Shown here: piece after piece, positions 21,361-31,884 of the stretch
Layout: every line of letters begins with the position of its first letter
Position numbering within the stretch: position 1 is the first letter of the stretch
Source of the DNA: Umbilicaria muhlenbergii
Taxonomy: Eukaryota > Ascomycota > Lecanoromycetes > Umbilicariales > Umbilicariaceae
DNA length: 64,000 nucleotides
NCBI GenBank assembly: GCA_000611775.1
Contig: KK106981.1
Span: forward strand, 8,975,431 to 9,039,430
Reading direction: 5' to 3'
Made by a program: the position numbers and the translations under genes
Notes under the pieces: generated by a model
Database searches by the model: none
Told to the model about the DNA's origin: nothing
The model's input: only the letters and a program-made list of their open reading frames with translations

Positions 21361-22829
21361 TCAAACTCTTCTTCGCCCGCCCTCCCTCTCTCGGTCTCGA
21401 TCTCGGTCTCGGTCTCGCTCCACTTCGACTTCGACTTCATATTCTTCCTCTTCCACTTTAAAGAACTGCGATACGGCGTTCTGCTCGTCGCGCGCGCGCT
21501 CGGGGTCGAGCATGAAGCGCACGGTGCCTTCTTTGACGCCTGCTTTTCTGGGGGTGGAACTAGCGGGGGTCGAGGGAGTGAGCAGGGGTGGGGATCTGGC
21601 GTCTCTGGGGTCGTCTCGGGGGCTGCGGAGGTCTTTGGAGTCTTTGGGAGTTTTAGAGCCGTTGCTCGTGGGTTTGGTGCCGTTGGATAAGGAGGTTTTC
21701 TTCTTGGGCCTTTGAGTGTGGCGCGGGTAGCTGTTTGCGGAGGCTTCTTGGTTTAGGGCGATGCGGACTGCGATGAAGGTTTCTAAGGCATGTTCTTGAC
21801 CAACTATTGTGACGCTGCGGTGGTGGGTGTAGAGGTCGAGGAGATCGAGAAGAGTTTCTGTTATTCGTTAGATCTAGTGTGCGGGATCTGAGAGTGCAGG
21901 GTATGCAAGGGAGACACCGAGTACGAACCCATAACTTCTGGACGGGTAGTCTTCCATTTCTTATAGCTCTTGCCGGCTTCGAGCTCGTCTATGTGCTGCT
22001 CAAAGATGCGCGCTGAGAGCTCTACACACGCGATCGCCATTGTTGAAGTCGTCTGCTTGAGTGGTGCAAAGGTACGATAGAGGTCCAACGACATGTTGTA
22101 TGCTGTCTTACCTACGGATTCGCGGTCCACGTTGTAATGCCGTGCTATCTTCAGAAGAGACTTTTGTGGGTAGCGACTGCGAAAGTCGAAGCCCGAAGCC
22201 TCGAGCATCAGGCGTTCCAATCCAATAATATTCTTTGAGGGCATCTCAAACATCTATGTTGAACCTTCTCAGCATAATATCTTTGGCCAGAAGTAGCATA
22301 CCCAGTACGTACAGCATCGTCCGAGCTCACTTGTTCAGCGGGGGTGAGCTTCATGTTGTAGGCTGCGCACAGTATCTCCTTTGATTTCTTCAGCGTGTCC
22401 TCTATTTTGCAAGCCGTAAACAAAGCTGCTGCTGCTGCATCCTGTGGGGGTAAGCGCGTGTCTAATGCGCGCGATTGAGACCGTTCTCACCAAAAAGTTA
22501 TACTCATTATCGGGATGCACCAGACGAAACTTATGATAGTAGACCGCTGCGGTATTGTAAGTCCGTACCGGCCTTGTTCTATCAGCATCTTACATAGCAT
22601 CATAAAAGACCTAGACTATAGCTCACAGTTGCATGGCCTTTCTCACGCTGTCAATCCACGCAATTCCCTGCAATCGAATATTGTCCTCCTTTGCTTCGCT
22701 AACTCCAATCACGGTCATGCATTCCTGTACTTTATGCTCGAAGACGTATGGCTTCGCAACCTGTATAAAAGAAGGATGAGGACCAGGCTGGTCGTTTCCC
22801 GCAAGATCGGGCGGCAGCGCAGGTGCCAT
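21361..22829 (-). CDS. CTK2: CTD kinase subunit beta, C/K-type cyclin Ctk2
   Basis: Minus-strand exons 22627-22829, 22491-22578, 22313-22441, 21929-22253 and 21361-21857 give 413 aa. Introns are 48-71 bp. The cyclin box includes AAVYYHKFRLVHPDNEYNFL, DAAAAALFTACKIEDTLKKS, MFEMPSKNIIGLERLMLEAS and TFAPLKQTTSTMAIACVELS, which match Ctk2/cyclin K. Role: regulatory subunit of the CTDK-I complex, which phosphorylates Ser2 of the RNA polymerase II CTD. The C-terminal tail is charged and low-complexity (Glu/Val-rich, then Arg-Asp repeats), encoded by a tandem hexamer-like tract. The ATG MAPALPPDLAGND was chosen by family position; the frame is open further upstream. It is divergent from the thioesterase, with 230 bp between starts. 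Confidence 0.9.
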
Positions 22830-23059
22830 GGTGCCGGTGCTGAACGGTTGAGATGCTTGAGGTAGGATAGCGTTGTGAAGATGCCCGGTCGGGGCTGTTC
22901 GGCAAACCTTCCTAGATCTGGGCTTGAGCCGCATGCTCGAAGCGAAATCTGGGGTACCTTGATTAAGGCTGAGTAGGCTGAGCAGGCGGCAAGTCATGAC
23001 GCTTGCGATTTCGATAATCATTGTGACTACTCTGCACTTTCTGCTTATGACATATCACC

Positions 23060-24139
23060 ATGGTTCGGCTCGGTCTGGTAGTCTCACCTGTCTACGCACT
23101 CATCTATTGCATTCGTTGTGCAATCATTCCGCAAGCCCACTTCGCCCCAGCCACCAACCCCTCAACTTCGCTCTCATCCTCATCCACCCCCCTCCCCCTG
23201 GTGATATGGCATGGTCTAGGAGACAAGTACGCTCATCCCTTGGCTTTCAGGTTTCATGTACTAACGTAGCCCAGTTACAAAGCTGAAGGCCTCCGCTCGG
23301 TCGGCGTCCTTGCTAACAAAACCAACCCTGGGACCTTCACCTATTATGTCCGCCTCGACGCTGACCCCTCCGCCGACCGCACGGCGAGCTTCTTGGGGAA
23401 CCTCAATCTGCAGGTCGAAAAGGTCTGCGCAGATATCGCCTCCCATCCCACCCTCTCCAAAGCCCCTGCTATCAACGCCATGGGCTTCTCCCAAGGCGGG
23501 CAATTCATCCGCGCTTATGTCGAGAGGTGCAACAACCCTCCGGTGGCGAATCTGGTGACGTTCGGCAGCCAGCATAATGGAATCAGCGAGTTTCAGAACT
23601 GCAAAGCAGATGACTGGGCTTGTCAGGGCTGGCAGGGCATCTTAAGGGGAAACACATGGAGTGCTTTTGTGCAGAACAAGTTGGTGCCTGCACAATATTT
23701 CCGGAATCCTGAAGATTTGGAGAACTATTTGGAACACAGTAATTTCCTAGCGGATTTGAACAATGAGCGAAAGATTAAGAATAATACGTATAAGGAGAAC
23801 ATTAAGAAGTTGGAGCGGTTTGTCATGTATGTATTCGAGGGAGACGAGACGGTGGTGCCGAAGGAGAGTGGGTGGTTCAGCGAGGTGAATACGACTACCC
23901 GGAAGGTTACCAAGCTGCAGGATAGGAAGATGTATGTGGAAGATTGGCTTGGATTGAGGTGGTTGGATGAGAGAGATAGGTTAGAGTTCAGAATGATTGA
24001 GGGGGGTCATATGCAGCTAAGTGAGAAGGTACTTGTGGACACGTTTGAGAAGTATTTCAGGCCAAGGACAAATTCTGCGTTGGAAGATAACTGGAGCAAT
24101 GCTGTGAAGGAATTTGATAATGGTATCCAGGAGTTATGA
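23060..24139 (+). CDS. PPT1: Palmitoyl-protein thioesterase
   Basis: Exons 23060-23226 and 23275-24139 give 343 aa; the 48-bp intron has a perfect TACTAAC branch site. The first 25 residues or so (MVRLGLVVSPVYALIYCIRC) are hydrophobic, consistent with a signal peptide or anchor. The motif LPLVIWHGLGDNYKAEG opens the alpha/beta-hydrolase domain. The nucleophile elbow is GFSQGGQ (Ser about residue 126), the acid lies in FEGDETVVPKESGWF (about 246), and the base in IEGGHMQL (about 301), so the catalytic triad is complete. Reaction: hydrolysis of S-acyl chains from palmitoylated proteins in the lysosome/vacuole. Length is close to the family norm of about 310 aa plus the leader. Confidence 0.93.
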
Positions 24140-24238
24140 GATAACCACGAATCGTAACAACATTCCTATTGAAAAGAACGCTCCAGAGCCGATTCAAGTT
24201 GCAATTATTTTGGGTATCAAGTGCTTAAGATAGACGAC

Positions 24239-25522
24239 TTAAGATGCTGTGATAGCTTTGACCTTCTTCGTCTTGGCCTTCGACTTTCCGGTCTCGGCAG
24301 CTTCCCTACGCTCCTTCTTGTCCATCACGCTTCCTCCGTCTACTTGTTCTTTAGCTTCTCGCTTCTGTTGCCTAAGCTTTTCTCTTCTCTCCGTCATCTC
24401 TTTGCTCATGTCATTATCCTCTAGCTTCTTAGCTTTTTTATTCTTACTGATTCCTTCTTCCTCCCCTTCTCGCCCTTTCCGCTTCCTGTTCTTCTGGCTT
24501 GCTAATTCCAGTGCCTCTTTTGCCTCCTTGTCCTCCAGGACGTCCCCTTCGTCAACCCATAACTCATCCGCCAACCAAATTGGCAATGCCATTGTATTCG
24601 GTCCTTTGATATGAATAGCCCTTATATTCCTCCAGCCTTTAGTAACAAACTTCTCGACCATTCCATTGACAACAGCCTCCACGTTATCCGCTAACTGCTC
24701 CGGAGAGAAATTCGCCAGACCCACACGCACTGATGTTGTAGCTGCTGGCGATAGATGTACCTGTGCGCAGGAGAGTGTTCGCTCTATCTCCCGCGCTACT
24801 TGAGTAGGTGGTGCTATTGGCTTCGTATCGGGGTTCTTAGGCGCTGCTTGGCGCTTGCCCGCGGCGTCTTTTTGTCTGTAGGGTTCCAAGCTCACTGGTA
24901 TAGGCCGCTTGCTACCACCATAAAAGATCTTGCCAAGGAGTCTGGGTAATAGGGTTATGACTCTGTCATCTGCGAGAAAGACATCGTGCTCATCAAGTAG
25001 TTGTCGTCGGGTTTCAAAGGTCTTGTACCGGGCTTTGAGTTTCGAGATGCCAATGACCCGAGTGATTCGAGACGAGAGAGCTGTGGGAAAAGAGGCATGC
25101 GCGATGGTGTCTTTGAATGGACGTTGGGGATCGGCGGTGATGAGGCATATGGTCGAAGTAGCGGCGTCATTGAGGGAATGTGGTAGGTGGATTTTGCCAG
25201 GTTTTAGTCGCTTCTTATCGACAATGTGCTTCTTCGTGGTAAGGACAAGCCATACAGGTTCGTTGTGGGCCGGATTCGCTTCATCAGAGCTATCGTCATC
25301 TGCAGCTAGAAGGTTCTTGGTGCCTGACTCGGTTTCTTTTCGCTTCGCTTCGGACTTGATGTGTTTTAGGAGGGCAGTAGATGCTTTCAGCGTCTTCCAC
25401 CATAGAGTTAGCGAGAAGTCATGAAGTGGAGTAGAAAGCCCAATACTCACTTGGCCCTTCTCTAGCTGATATGGCGATCCGGATTGGACCTTAGTGGTCA
25501 CTGCTGTTGATACGGGCGCCAT
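24239..25522 (-). CDS. Ribosomal L1-domain ribosome-biogenesis protein (Utp30/Cic1/RSL1D1-like)
   Basis: Exons 25451-25522 and 24239-25393 give 408 aa. A 57-bp intron (25394-25450) is in frame but has a GTGAGT donor and CGCTAACTC branch. Removing it gives SPYQLEKGQTLKASTALLKH, the conserved start of this family. The L1 fold follows (for example EPVWLVLTTKKHI, PLPRLLGKIFYGG-like RLLGKIFYGGSKRPIPV, and NFSPEQLADNVEAVVNGMVE), and the C terminus is a Lys/Arg-rich nucleolar-type tail. Family role: nucleolar factor in pre-rRNA processing and 60S/40S assembly. I cannot separate Utp30 from Cic1 by eye. Only 99 bp separate its 3' end from that of the thioesterase (convergent). Confidence 0.82.
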   Translation of the reverse strand: MAPVSTAVTTKVQSGSPYQLEKGQVSIGLSTPLHDFSLTLWWKTLKASTALLKHIKSEAKRKETESGTKNLLAADDDSSDEANPAHNEPVWLVLTTKKHIVDKKRLKPGKIHLPHSLNDAATSTICLITADPQRPFKDTIAHASFPTALSSRITRVIGISKLKARYKTFETRRQLLDEHDVFLADDRVITLLPRLLGKIFYGGSKRPIPVSLEPYRQKDAAGKRQAAPKNPDTKPIAPPTQVAREIERTLSCAQVHLSPAATTSVRVGLANFSPEQLADNVEAVVNGMVEKFVTKGWRNIRAIHIKGPNTMALPIWLADELWVDEGDVLEDKEAKEALELASQKNRKRKGREGEEEGISKNKKAKKLEDNDMSKEMTERREKLRQQKREAKEQVDGGSVMDKKERREAAETGKSKAKTKKVKAITAS

Positions 25523-26701
25523 TGTTCTTCAGTCGTTGAGTTGGGCACATAAATTTTGAAATGTAGTCGACAAAAGCTTCGACGCTAGACCAAATTCATC
25601 TTCGCTCTCGGCGAAATGATGCAGCGATGCTCGCTACCGTAGATCATAGGGCAAGCATCAAATTGAGGTGAAAGCTGCCGCTGAACACCGCATGAATTGA
25701 GAGCTGCACTCCACCTAAGGTTACTGCCTCTAAAGAGGCAAAGTCATATCCACACCATCCTTGGGTTCCCGGTAGGAGGCAGCTTCGTTACCAATAAATT
25801 TTAATGACGCTTGGGCTTGCTCTAAGCGGCAGCTAGAGCCTGGACAATGAGTCTGCACTTCTGATAATAGCGCCAGCAATGGTTTTGAACCCTACCCCGG
25901 GCACTTACCGCAGTTCGTTGCATGATACATGTCTTCCATAGCGGAGGTTTCCCATTACGAGTCATACTTGCTGTACAATTGGAGACCTTGAGAAAGCCGT
26001 TGCACGAATGACGGCGGGCTTTCACGAGTCTGCATGTCATAGTTGCGGTGGTCAAGTTCAGTTTCATGTAGCACTTTTTTCTCCAATACCGCGTCGAGTC
26101 CCACATTGGCCGGTGCAGAACACGAACCTTACGCCATTTGCCAGCGCGTGTTGCTGGGCATTTGCATTCTCTAGCACATAAATCGGATGCAGCCGACGTC
26201 CACTTTTTATCACTGAAGGCCACCGTGTAAGGTCCCAGCGCTACTTGTGTGGTTACTTGAAGGATAGTGAAATCGCAATGTCAGTTTGGCAATGCAGACA
26301 TTGTGTTCCGTAGACAAGCTGCAGTGATGATTGAGAGAGAGACAAAGTAGAGCGGGTCCCTTGCGGCGGGCAATTGGATAATGCGGCGTGACGTGGGTAG
26401 CCGCACTAGCCGGAGGCACTTCTGCCGAGCCCGAGCCTGTTTCTGTAGCGCGTTTTGCTACACGTCCGAGACTCGTGCTCACGCAGAACATTCCTTTCCA
26501 AAGTGGACCACTTTCGAGACCTCTACTTTCCCCCAGCCTCCCTTCAATCAATCCGATATCCTCTACGCTTTCCCCCAGTCCTGAGTGTTCCAGCTATGAT
26601 TTATATCTCTTGACTTTCATAAACATCTATCCAGACGCGGTACACTAGATATTGAACTCGCGTCTTTGCCTGGGGCATTATACAGGCATTGCCCACGCAC
26701 A
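25523..26701. promoter_or_regulatory. Divergent intergenic region
   Basis: 1.18 kb between the starts of the L1-domain gene and the FHA-domain gene. Two minus-strand frames of 113-133 codons lie here, but they are Cys/Arg-rich nonsense-like and match nothing I know. No repeat or RNA gene was recognised. Confidence 0.35.
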
Positions 26702-28249
26702 ATGAGCGTCCCATATAACCGCAAAGATGCCCAGGTGCCTCCTGTCGCTGGTGTCAAGCGGTCTGCACCGGCGCCATCGTTGCTGCCCGCAATTGATTTC
26801 GAGCCCTACTCTTCTTCTCCCGTGTTGCCGCGCCCTCTGAAACGACGAGCATGCTACTCGCCATCCAAATATCCGACCCCTGTGCCGACATCATCAACTG
26901 CTATTCCCTCGTCATCCCCACCACGACTACCACCGGCGCGTCCTCCGCGCGTTCAGAGAACTCAATCCACGGTTTCTGAACGATCCCCCCTCTGCAGCGT
27001 ACCATCGGTCGAGCTCGACGGCAACGGAGAGCCTACTCTAATGGGTAGATCCAGCAACTCGTCTCACTACCAGTTGTCATCTAACAGCTTGGTTTCACGA
27101 ATTCATATTCGAGCATTCTACATACCCGCCGTCCCTCCTGCAAAGGCAGAGATACAAATCGATTGCCTAGGCTGGAATGGGGTGAAGGTACATTGTCGCG
27201 GGAAAGTCATTGAGTTGGCAAAGGGTGACTCTTTCAATTCGGAGAAGGAAGACATAGACATCATGTTAGACGTGCATGATGCCCGAGTACTGGTGAAATG
27301 GCCGAGTCCAGAGAAGCGAAAATCTCCATCCACAGATTCAGACTCCACCTGGGATGACGAAAATTCACCTAGCCGTGCTATTGCTGCTGTTCAGTATCGG
27401 TCGCCAAATAAGAGTCCTTTACGTCAACGTCACAGAATGCCATCGCCAGTCTCCCCATCTCCTGCGGTGCTGGCTCCTTCGTCGCCCCCATTCATGGCGT
27501 TGGATCCTGCAGAGCTCATCCAAGTATACGAAGATGAGGAGCCCGATGAATTACCTTCCTCTGCTTTGGACTCCACACAAGCAACTCAGTCTACACATAT
27601 CGCATCACAAGCTTTCGGTGCAGACACGAATGCGTCTCAATCCAGTTCATTGAGTGAGCCACAAGACTTCTCCGACCCGGACGAAGAGAACGATCCAACA
27701 GTCCACTCTCTTGGTCCATTTGGCGATAATATCCTACCTCGCCTGGCTTCTTTCACTGCTGGTGAGACTCCGGAACGGCCTAAACGTCTGAGCTCTGAAT
27801 CTGCGTCTACAATTGATGATGAAACAAATCCAGTAGTCAATCATGCCATCAACCAGCTTGCTTATTCCAGACTGTCCTCTACCCCGCTCTCCACGATCAT
27901 GAACAATCTACCTGCAGAACTGAAGACCGACAGCCCCGGCTCCAAAGAGAACAGGAAACTAAGCATTAAAGTCTTGAGAAAGATGTTGGATGCAACGCCG
28001 TGCATAGGAGAAGTTATTAGAGAAGGAAAGGATGCTGCTGGGAAGCCATTGGAGAGCGAGTATTATTACATTCCTGACGCTGACTCTGATGAAAAGAGGA
28101 GGGATGCCGTTGTAGAAGGGCTGAAGAAGCCGGGATTGCGGGCTTGCAGGAAGCAACATAAGGTATATTATATACTGTGCCGATATGCATACCTGGTACT
28201 GATTGGCGTGTGCTCACAGCAATACTACTGGAGAAAGCCGAAGAACTAA
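26702..28249 (+). CDS. FHA-domain nuclear protein (Tos4/Plm2-like)
   Basis: Exons 26702-28162 and 28220-28249 give 496 aa. The intron (57 bp, in frame, GTACTGATT branch) precedes a nine-residue C-terminal exon ending QYYWRKPKN. The FHA core is visible: LMGRSSNSSHYQLS (Gly-Arg-Ser, about residue 114), LVSRIHIRA (Ser-Arg-x-His, about 131) and GWNGVKV (Asn-Gly, about 159), that is, the residues that bind phosphothreonine. An N-terminal Ser/Pro region with basic KR pairs and a long acidic Ser/Pro middle with many SP/TP sites suggest CDK regulation (inference). C-terminal KLSIKVLRKMLDATPCIGEVI and GLKKPGLRACRKQHK are conserved in fungal FHA proteins of the Tos4/Plm2 type, which bind promoters at G1/S. 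The orthology is tentative. Confidence 0.75.
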   Translation: MSVPYNRKDAQVPPVAGVKRSAPAPSLLPAIDFEPYSSSPVLPRPLKRRACYSPSKYPTPVPTSSTAIPSSSPPRLPPARPPRVQRTQSTVSERSPLCSVPSVELDGNGEPTLMGRSSNSSHYQLSSNSLVSRIHIRAFYIPAVPPAKAEIQIDCLGWNGVKVHCRGKVIELAKGDSFNSEKEDIDIMLDVHDARVLVKWPSPEKRKSPSTDSDSTWDDENSPSRAIAAVQYRSPNKSPLRQRHRMPSPVSPSPAVLAPSSPPFMALDPAELIQVYEDEEPDELPSSALDSTQATQSTHIASQAFGADTNASQSSSLSEPQDFSDPDEENDPTVHSLGPFGDNILPRLASFTAGETPERPKRLSSESASTIDDETNPVVNHAINQLAYSRLSSTPLSTIMNNLPAELKTDSPGSKENRKLSIKVLRKMLDATPCIGEVIREGKDAAGKPLESEYYYIPDADSDEKRRDAVVEGLKKPGLRACRKQHKVYYILCRYAYLVLIGVCSQQYYWRKPKN

Positions 28250-29617
28250 TCGAGCAATGCAACCACCTTAGCAAGTCTCGGTGGTGCGAAAAGGGAACTT
28301 TCTCTAGATCTTGTGGTCTTCTAGGATCTCGCTCTCCTGCACGACTGTCGCTGTCGTCAATGGACATGCTGCGTTTCTAATTCTCGCGATCTTAGTTCTC
28401 CCTTCCCGCCTTTATTGGTCTCGCTGTCTCCCGCAGTATTGTCACTTGCTTCCGGTGCTATCGCTCCGATCAGTGGTCACACCGCCTCGAGTCGTGTCGC
28501 CCACTTGTTCACTCCTCGTAGGAGGTATATATGCAAGCCTGCCTACCGTTCGGCCTCGTGCGCTCCTAATGTTGATCCGGTCTTTCTCCCGAAACACGGT
28601 CAGAAATTAGGGGCAGACGAGTGGAGATTCTTTGTTTGTAAATAGCGGTCTGTGAATGTATCGGGCCTCGCAGCTATGTCCGCCATTGGTGGCTGTCATT
28701 GAGCGAGTGTCCGTATGTACATTTCTTCAAGAGCATCTTCATATTAACCCCTTCTCCCGGGAGCTTGATGTTCAGCAACTGTTCGCGAGGGAGCATCTCT
28801 TACATATTGATACATATCAGCATCCGCTGAGAGACTTCAGATTTCTAGAGTCTCTTCGAGCTCTCGGCGACCATATGCACTGAGTGGTTGTTCACGTCAT
28901 ACCTTTCTCTGTAAAGATTCACAATTTTTCAAGCATAGCGTGGCGTTTCTACTTCTTTTGGTCGACGATGCGGAGTAAGGTAGCTGTAGACTTCCGTGCA
29001 GCGTTCTCAACACAAAAGTCTAATTTGGTATTGACTGTGCCATAACTTGCAATGGGGAGTGACAACTCTGATGCGAAACTGGTTTCTTTGCTTACTCCCG
29101 CCTTTAGGCTACCCAATGCGACAGGTCTATCTCCTACTTCCGCTTCCGGAAAGGGCTCATGCGTACTTTTAGGCGGAGCGGCAATTCTGAGCAAAGACGA
29201 ACACGGAATCTTCTACAGCTAACTGACGCGGAGTATTGATCAGGCATTCTAAGAGCGAACCTCATTCTTCGCTGCTCTGCTCTACTCTAGTCTACTTTAC
29301 TCTTCTCTGCTCAGTTTATTTTACTCTATTTCATAGAGCCATTGCCTCTTTCTATGACATAAGCTACATGTCCTTACAAGATGTCCCAAGGGAGTGACTT
29401 CCACCTCTGTAGTCACTATCGTTACGCTAATGTTTGTTTGTATACTTGTTCCTCTAGTCTCTCCGTCTTTTCTCCTCCACCGTCCATTCATTACAGTATC
29501 AACTCCATTGTCATCATACATTCATATTCCTTTTTCATTGTCATCTTCGCTGTTTGTTTGTCTCTCACAGTACTTCTACTTCGGGAGTCTTTCGTACACA
29601 TTCGTTACGCAATCGCA
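28250..29617. other. Intergenic; CTCT-rich microsatellite-like tract near 29,275-29,335
   Basis: No confident gene in 1.37 kb. An 81-codon minus-strand frame (28949-29194) is the only protein-like stretch and is unrecognised. At 29275-29335 the + strand is an imperfect run of CTCTACT/TACTCT pentamer-like units. The reverse-complement type of tract recurs at about 37,295-37,365 on the far side of the F-box/HET block. Confidence 0.4.
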
Positions 29618-30511
29618 ATGCATCGCCGCAGAATTATCGCTCCCAATGACCGCCAAAACAGAACCGGCGCGGACATGGTAGCTCCGAACAATGCCCCTCA
29701 ACAACATGAGGCTGCAACGAGTTGGTGGCTCTTCTACTTTCCTGCAGTATTCATTACTCTCTTCATAGTCGCTATTTTCGTCTCTATGAAACTACAGGCA
29801 GAAGCTGGCCGGACGGTAAACCTCTCATCCAGCGGTCATCGACCGCGTCGCCCCACTCTGAAAGCCACCACAACCGTCTTTCGCCGTCTTCAGCACGGTC
29901 ACGTGTACGATGTGCAACCACTTCAACCTGTTGAGTCGATATGGACCGAAAGACGCCTTTCTCAATCTGTTGACGAAGTCGCCAGTCTGAACCAGATCGA
30001 GACTCTCCTCGAAAGCTATGCTTTTACGATGGCCACGCGGGCTTATTGGGCACTCGAGGACATACTGTCAACAGACGTTACATGGGCTGTCATAGACCAT
30101 AGAAAACATTCCACGCCTTGTATGATACGGGGACGGGGAGAAGTCCGGACGGAGTTAGAGGCTTTGTACAGGCCCTACATCACAGGCCATCGTCAGAACA
30201 TCTCAAGGATCGAGCTTTTGCACAACCACCGGGGTCGAGCACTTACCGAATTCGAGATCAACGTAGTGGAATCATCCACGCCAGAAGATGGCTACAAGGG
30301 ACGTTCTGCGGTCGGCAGGTATGTGGACGAACTGATCTGGACCAACGCCAGCCAATGGCAAATTCAAAAGAGGACCGTCGAGTACACTGCAAGTTTCACC
30401 TACCTTCAAGGACAGCCCCATTATGACCAGGTACTTACGTCAAGCAGGGCGAATGCCATTGCGATCGTGACATTGCATCTTGTCCGCCGGGATGTCCAGA
30501 CTCGTTGCTAG
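29618..30511 (+). CDS. Membrane-anchored protein with SnoaL/NTF2-like domain
   Basis: About 297 residues from ATG 29618; the same frame is open further upstream to 29381 but that part is not protein-like. Residues about 30-50 (WWLFYFPAVFITLFIVAIFV) form one transmembrane helix. The soluble part after it contains SLNQIETLLESYAFTMATRA, a tryptophan-rich strand, and GRSAVGRYVDELIWTNASQWQIQKRTVEY, a pattern of helices then curved strands typical of SnoaL/NTF2-like folds. Those folds serve as small-molecule enzymes or as binding domains; no catalytic residue can be assigned. The frame ends just after a possible donor at about 30,434. The next frame downstream (30448-31056) looks like a continuation in another phase, so this gene may be spliced in a way I cannot resolve, or frame-shifted. 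Confidence 0.55.
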   Translation: MHRRRIIAPNDRQNRTGADMVAPNNAPQQHEAATSWWLFYFPAVFITLFIVAIFVSMKLQAEAGRTVNLSSSGHRPRRPTLKATTTVFRRLQHGHVYDVQPLQPVESIWTERRLSQSVDEVASLNQIETLLESYAFTMATRAYWALEDILSTDVTWAVIDHRKHSTPCMIRGRGEVRTELEALYRPYITGHRQNISRIELLHNHRGRALTEFEINVVESSTPEDGYKGRSAVGRYVDELIWTNASQWQIQKRTVEYTASFTYLQGQPHYDQVLTSSRANAIAIVTLHLVRRDVQTRC

Positions 30512-31056
30512 GGCCAGCTTTGTTCGACGGTGCTGCAGACAGGATTCCTCTCGAGAGTATCTACCTTGAGTATGCCGACAAAAACGTTTCACCCGCTGCT
30601 GGCCCTATTCCACTTTCCTGGAATGCCGCTTCTATGAACACCAGCGGCAACGTAAGGGTTCTCACTTGGACGCTGACAAAGGCAGGTTTCTTCAATGACA
30701 GAATTCATGAATACCAAGCAAGGGCATATAAGAAAGATTCTACGGGTGCTCTTGTGGTGTACCTGAGCAAAGACAAAGACAACGCGAAGGAGACGTCTAA
30801 CAAGGCTACTGGGCCGTATACTGTTGTGTCTGCCATGACTCTGCTGTTTTTGTCTCACGTTGACGCACTACCGCATCCGTACCGCCAAGGGATCTTCTTC
30901 GGAATGGAGTTCTCGAGGGATGAGCAGTCCGTCTTTGCTTATGTGAATGGGCCGGGCGTTGAGAAGCTTAACCATGTGAAGATTCTTACACTTGAGGATG
31001 TTTTCGCGAGTGTTGGTGCTATGGCAGGTTTGAGGAAATGTGATACGTGTTTCTGA
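30448..31056 (+). pseudogene. Possible 3' half of the SnoaL-like membrane gene, in another frame
   Basis: From about 30448 a frame reads GECHCDRDIASCPPGCPDS and continues through LESIYLEYADKNVSPAAGP, RVLTWTLTKAGFFNDRIHEY and VKILTLEDVFASVGAMAGL to a stop at 31056. It has protein-like composition and begins inside the preceding gene. No ATG stands at its head (first internal ATG about 30637). Joining it to the frame above needs either a 17-bp intron (too short) or a one-base shift; no normal GT-AG pair keeps phase. The C-terminal hydrophobic stretch stops abruptly, and a further exon could follow. The options are a frameshifted pseudogene, an assembly error, or an unrecognised splice. The family is not recognised. 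Confidence 0.4.
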
Positions 31057-31884
31057 TCGCATCTGGAACAGGGCGGTCGTAATCAAAGCCTCCAGGCAAT
31101 GTGGACTGGTTGGTGGGTCTTCCACCTCGGTCGTTAAATTACACTCGGCGAGGGTTCCAGATCTGACAGGGGTCTTCATTGATACAGCTTAGTCTAGACA
31201 TCAGACCCATCGTTCCCCATTGAGTTTCAGAAAAACAACAAACAGATAATCCATTCTTTTCAATTTGTGTGTAGGCTGCTATCATGAACATGGTCTTCTG
31301 ATGTCATGTTCCGCTTTGCTCGATAGCGTCATCAAGTAGGACCACAGTTGGCTACCCTAAGAAGCCCATCAAAAGAAGCGAAAATTCCGTATTCCAGCCA
31401 AACCCGCTTGACATCGATAAGATTGGTGCCAGTTGCGAGCTGAAAATCCCCTCAATCACTCAACAGCGGGAAAGGTTTTACAAACCACTTGTGTCAAGCT
31501 ATACATCTCTACAAATTCACCTCCGAGGTGTACTTCTATTATTGAGCTATCGAGAGTATACCGAGCCTACAGGGGTCTCCAGGCCCCAGCCCTCTAAGCG
31601 AATTTTGATAGGTCTAACACATCTTTCAGCTGACGAGCCTTAAGAGGTCAACAACACTCCCAACCTGAGACTCCTCCGAACAACGGCTTAGTTCTAACCT
31701 TGAAGCTACTCTTGCAAAGTATGGAACCTGAGAATGTCAACTTACATCAAGGTGTTTGCATAGGTGCCGGGTCCTAGTCAAGTACTCTCAGTACGGGCTT
31801 GACACATTATCTCATATACCGCCGTGCGTTCTCACAAGTTCTGGACGTCAAACAGTTGTTTCCGAAGTCATCATTGATTCCAAA
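31057..31884. other. Intergenic, no gene seen
   Basis: 828 bp between the SnoaL-like frames and the F-box gene, on the same strand. It should contain the F-box promoter. An in-frame ATG at 31756 would lengthen the F-box protein, but the added residues are not protein-like. Confidence 0.35.
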
